From Candidatus Tayloriibacteriota bacterium (GTDB lineage Bacteria; Patescibacteriota; Minisyncoccia; Phycocordibacterales; UBA11359), in contig DMQX01000027.1 of assembly GCA_003455555.1 (NCBI GenBank), forward strand, positions 1-6,308: 6,308 bases of DNA, in the 5' to 3' direction. Below are positions 3,576 to 6,308 of this stretch, piece after piece. The position numbers and the translations under genes were made by a program. A model generated the notes under the pieces. That model saw only the letters and a list, made by a program, of their open reading frames with translations. It did no database searches and was not told where the DNA came from. Position 1 is the stretch's first letter. Each line of letters begins with the position of its first letter.

Positions 3576-6308
3576 ATGAAAAAATACATATGGGTGGCGG
3601 TAGTGGTTGCAGCTTTTCTTGTCAGTCCTACTAACACTCATGCTCAGTCGTCGGGCACATACGACGGCTGTTTGCCTAGTTACGCTTACAGTCCGCTTAC
3701 CGGAGCGCCGTGCGGCAAGACCGCTGTCGCGGTATTTGTGGATCAGACCGTTTTTCTGCAAACTGGTCCTAATCCCGTAATTTATGGATCAGCAAGCGGT
3801 CTCTCATCTATTGGTTTATCTCTGGAAGATAGCGGTGGAGGCAAGTCCTATGGTAGCGGCAGTATCCCAATAGTAAACGGTCGTTGGTCAGTTGTAATTT
3901 CGCCAGCGCTGGCTATCGGAACATACAAGATTCATATATATGATTCCAACAACCAGTTACTTTCTACGGAAGGTCCGTTAAAAGTTACCGGTACTTCCAC
4001 GCTTCCTCCGGGTTGCTTGTCTACGAGCGGTTACAGCACTACGACCGGTCAGTCATGCAGTTCGGGTTCGACATCGCCTTCAATTACGGTTTTGAATCCA
4101 AACGGTGGGGAGAATTGGGAAAAGGGAGAAACTCATCGTATATTATGGACTTCACAGGGAATAGACAAAGTGTCTCTTTACGTTTATAACGACAGTCTTT
4201 ACGGTAGCGGATCGACAAATTATCTGGATCCTTCAGGGGTATCACTTTCAGTGCCAGCATCTCAAGGTTACTTTGACTGGACTATTCCTACGAACAGTTT
4301 CTTGCCAACACCTACTACAGGGAATGAGGGTAGGTATAAAATTAGGATAGATGGTCCCAACCCTGATCTTACAGGAGTGCGTGATTCTAGCGACAACTAT
4401 TTCACTATCACTTCGCCTTCAAGTGCGTCGAATGTTTCTGCCTCAATTGTCGGCACTCCGACGTTGGCGCTGACGTATAATTCATCACGAAAGGAATCAG
4501 GGCTTACGGCTACATTCAAGGTTCAGGTTGTAACCGGTTCCGCTGCAGTACAAATCCATACAATTTCAGAAAGTGTGGTTGTTGAAGACAGTGTCTCAGA
4601 GCACTCTATGTATAACGGAGCAACACTGACTCCTACGACGCCACTTGCTTCAGATGGGAATTACTTTACCATTCCAGCAAACACTAAAGTTCAGTTTAAT
4701 GCCATTGCCGGATTTGATCCTTCCCAAATGTTTGCTGGATCATACTCCGCTACGTTCCTCGGACTTTCTACACCTGGTCAAAAAATTCAAGCTTTTGGTT
4801 CAAAAACTAATTCATTGACAATTGTTGGCGAAAGGTCACCATACATTTCATCAAATCAGCAAGTCGGTTCGAAATTGACCCTGACCGGACAGCGATTTCT
4901 CGCTTCGATCGGCGGAAATCCGACTGTGACTACTCTATATATAGATAAAACCGCTTTCACCACCGGTGTTAGTGTGACGCCAACCACTTTAACCTTTACT
5001 TTGCCTTCTTTTGTGAATCCTGGTGTTCATGCTTTCCAGATTGGTAATAGTACTGGCAAGAGTAACGTTGTAAATATAAATACTACAGTACAGCAGGATG
5101 TTCTGCCTTCAACAGCTTCAGTGTCAGTTACCGGCACCCCGACACTCTCACTAACCTATGACTCTGCTCTGAAAGAATCGCAACTTACTGCAAACTTCAA
5201 CGTTAGCGTGACCGCGGGGAAGACCCCGATGACACTTCCGACGAATAGTTTCTTTTTTGTCGCCACTGCAGCAGATAATCAAAATCATACAGTTGGATAC
5301 TCTACTGCAACAACAGAAATAAATAGTGCAAATGGTGCATACACGATCCCTGCCGGCACGACAAGAACGTTTAATTTGACCGCCTATTTTCAACCGTCAA
5401 TGATGTTTGCGGGCAGCTACTCAGTCAGGCTCAACAGCCTCACTCTTGATTGGAATGGTCATTATCTTTATCCTGCCAACAAGGCCTACACCAATAATAT
5501 TACGATTATCGGAGAAAGGTCACCGTACATAACCTCGATCTCTTCACCAGCAGGTGTTAACGATGTGGTCACAGTGACAGGTGTTCGATTTAATTCAAAC
5601 GACTCGATCGTAATTGATGGCACACCATTCTTTTCAGGCAAAGGTGATCTGGTTATAAGAAGCACATCAATGACGTTCACACCAAGTAAATTTCATCTTT
5701 CGAACGGTCCACATGCGGTTGTGATCTCAGATCCAGTAACCGGACTAAGTAATTCGATGGGCTTGATACTGAGCGGCTCGAATCAAACTCCGGCCTCGGC
5801 TTCAGTTGTAGGCGCCCCAATGCTGACACTTGCATATGATTCATCAAGAAAAGAGTCAAGCTTGGTTTCGACGTTCACTATCTCTGTGACTGCTGGCTCA
5901 GAGCAAATTTTGGTTTCTCAGAACCAGTACGCGGATTTGGTTTACTCGGACGGAACAAACAGCAACGTTAGCGCTACGCAATCATTTCAGCCCATAACGA
6001 GTTTGGGTACGATCGCTGATTCGGGCAGCCTGTTTTACGTTCTGCCTGCTGGAACAAAAGCTCAGTTCATTTTAAAGCGTACATATAATCCAAAATGGAT
6101 GTTTGCCGGTACGTACCGAGCTTACGTTAGTAGTCTGCAAACGTTTGCCGTAGGGGGTACAAAGTCGTTATATATTCCTTCAAATACGACAAATAACATC
6201 ACAGTTGTCGGCGAAACTTCTCCTTACATAACCTCTAGTCAAATCGTAGGTTCAAAATTGACCCTGACTGGACAGCGATTTCTCGCTTCGATCGGCGGAA
6301 ATCCGACT
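3576..6308 (+). CDS. Large secreted modular protein: CX13C loops, Kre9/KNH-like domain, tandem MFAG(S/T)Y + IPT/TIG-like units; C-terminus beyond window
   Basis: An open frame of 911 residues without a stop, read through by hand with no frameshift. Residues 1-23 form a signal peptide (MKK, hydrophobic core, THA|QS cleavage). Two matching loops, C32-X13-C46 and C147-X13-C161, each holding a YS-x-x-TG core, flank an Ig-like domain (about 47-139). They contain the only four cysteines, so two disulfides are likely outside the cell. Residues 170-281 start with ITVLNPNGGENW and look like a Kre9/KNH-type surface domain. From 288 onward come units of about 226 residues: an unrecognised module with GTPTL-x-LTY near its start and MFAG(S/T)Y near its end (385, 610, 842), then SPYI (421, 649, 882) opening an IPT/TIG-like beta domain. 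It is rich in Ser and Thr. A surface adhesin or carbohydrate-binding role is inferred; no enzymatic motif is visible. The start rests on the signal peptide; no ribosome binding site is seen. Confidence 0.9.
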   Translation, partial: MKKYIWVAVVVAAFLVSPTNTHAQSSGTYDGCLPSYAYSPLTGAPCGKTAVAVFVDQTVFLQTGPNPVIYGSASGLSSIGLSLEDSGGGKSYGSGSIPIVNGRWSVVISPALAIGTYKIHIYDSNNQLLSTEGPLKVTGTSTLPPGCLSTSGYSTTTGQSCSSGSTSPSITVLNPNGGENWEKGETHRILWTSQGIDKVSLYVYNDSLYGSGSTNYLDPSGVSLSVPASQGYFDWTIPTNSFLPTPTTGNEGRYKIRIDGPNPDLTGVRDSSDNYFTITSPSSASNVSASIVGTPTLALTYNSSRKESGLTATFKVQVVTGSAAVQIHTISESVVVEDSVSEHSMYNGATLTPTTPLASDGNYFTIPANTKVQFNAIAGFDPSQMFAGSYSATFLGLSTPGQKIQAFGSKTNSLTIVGERSPYISSNQQVGSKLTLTGQRFLASIGGNPTVTTLYIDKTAFTTGVSVTPTTLTFTLPSFVNPGVHAFQIGNSTGKSNVVNINTTVQQDVLPSTASVSVTGTPTLSLTYDSALKESQLTANFNVSVTAGKTPMTLPTNSFFFVATAADNQNHTVGYSTATTEINSANGAYTIPAGTTRTFNLTAYFQPSMMFAGSYSVRLNSLTLDWNGHYLYPANKAYTNNITIIGERSPYITSISSPAGVNDVVTVTGVRFNSNDSIVIDGTPFFSGKGDLVIRSTSMTFTPSKFHLSNGPHAVVISDPVTGLSNSMGLILSGSNQTPASASVVGAPMLTLAYDSSRKESSLVSTFTISVTAGSEQILVSQNQYADLVYSDGTNSNVSATQSFQPITSLGTIADSGSLFYVLPAGTKAQFILKRTYNPKWMFAGTYRAYVSSLQTFAVGGTKSLYIPSNTTNNITVVGETSPYITSSQIVGSKLTLTGQRFLASIGGNPT
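4437..5117 (+). repeat. Coding repeat unit 1 (residues 288-514)
   Basis: First unit, 227 residues. The unrecognised module runs from about 288 to 418 (GTPTLALTY at 293-301, MFAGSY at 385-390, TIVGE at 415-419). The IPT/TIG-like domain runs from about 421 to 501 and includes VGSKLTLTGQRF, a G-V-H-A-F-Q-I strand and GKSNVVNI. Confidence 0.8.
4866..4925 (+). repeat. 60-bp near-identical direct repeat, copy 1
   Basis: Encodes GSKLTLTGQRFLASIGGNPT in the TIG-like domain of unit 1. It matches 6249-6308 at 58 of 60 bases; both differences are silent third-position changes (4871 and 4886). The last 39 bases are identical. Confidence 0.95.
5118..5795 (+). repeat. Coding repeat unit 2 (residues 515-740)
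   Basis: Second unit, 226 residues. It aligns with unit 1 through GTPTLSLTYDS (520-530), MFAGSY (610-615), TIIGERSPYI (643-652) and a TIG-like domain with VVTVTGVRF and GPHAVVI. Its TIG-like domain differs clearly from those of units 1 and 3. Confidence 0.8.
5796..6308 (+). repeat. Coding repeat unit 3, incomplete (residues 741-911)
   Basis: Third unit, cut by the window edge 30 residues into its TIG-like domain. It matches the others at GAPMLTLAYDSSRKES, MFAGTY (842-847) and TVVGETSPYI (876-885). After this point its TIG-like segment is the same as unit 1, except for one extra residue and a Gln-to-Ile change just before VGS. Confidence 0.78.
6249..6308 (+). repeat. 60-bp near-identical direct repeat, copy 2 (runs into window end)
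   Basis: Second copy, 1383 bp after the first, which is exactly two repeat units in the same reading frame. The match continues up to the last base of the window, so its true right boundary is not visible. Confidence 0.95.

Noticed and set aside
3516..3761. Minus-strand 81-residue frame over the start of the secreted protein gene
   Set aside because: It is antisense to a clear signal peptide and domain-bearing frame, and its translation resembles no known protein. The minus-strand frames at 5151-5859 are rejected for the same reason.

Overview
The window looks like a piece of a small-genome bacterium, most likely a Candidate Phyla Radiation / Patescibacteria (Parcubacteria-type) lineage. The reasons are a compact RmuC, a stand-alone YqeY, near absence of Shine-Dalgarno sequences on most genes, and a large secreted modular protein that combines a Kre9/KNH-like domain, paired-cysteine loops and repeated TIG-like domains. 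TGA acts as a stop (the end of the 674-919 gene), which fits genetic code 11 and argues against the lineages that recode TGA. The lineage call is an inference from gene style; no rRNA is present.

Left part (1-919, minus strand): a two-gene operon reads leftwards. A small single-span membrane protein (674-919) overlaps by an ATGA junction the start of a membrane-anchored glycoside hydrolase family 8 enzyme (677 to beyond the left edge). The pair probably acts on a cellulose-like exopolysaccharide at the cell surface.

Centre-left (920-1779, minus strand): a single gene of unknown function (1021-1626) has its own sigma-70-type promoter (perhaps two in tandem), the only clear Shine-Dalgarno sequence in the window and an intrinsic terminator. 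It is more GC-rich than its neighbours.

Centre (1780-3488): yqeY (minus) and rmuC (plus) are divergent. The 155-bp gap between them holds a striking long inverted repeat (2246-2326), probably the structured leader of yqeY or a dispersed palindromic element, and a -10 box placed so that the rmuC mRNA would be leaderless.

Right part (3576-6308, plus strand): the first 911 residues of a very large exported protein, open at the right edge. It has a signal peptide, two CX13C loops flanking an Ig-like domain, a Kre9/KNH-like domain, then units of about 226 residues, each made of an unrecognised module with an MFAG(S/T)Y motif and an IPT/TIG-like domain. A 60-bp stretch is almost identical in units 1 and 3, and the window ends exactly inside the second copy, which suggests recent domain shuffling and possibly an assembly break at a repeat.

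No stretch longer than 300 bases lacks a gene. The gaps are 920-1020, 1627-1779, 2230-2384 and 3489-3575. No tRNA, rRNA, CRISPR array or insertion sequence was seen.
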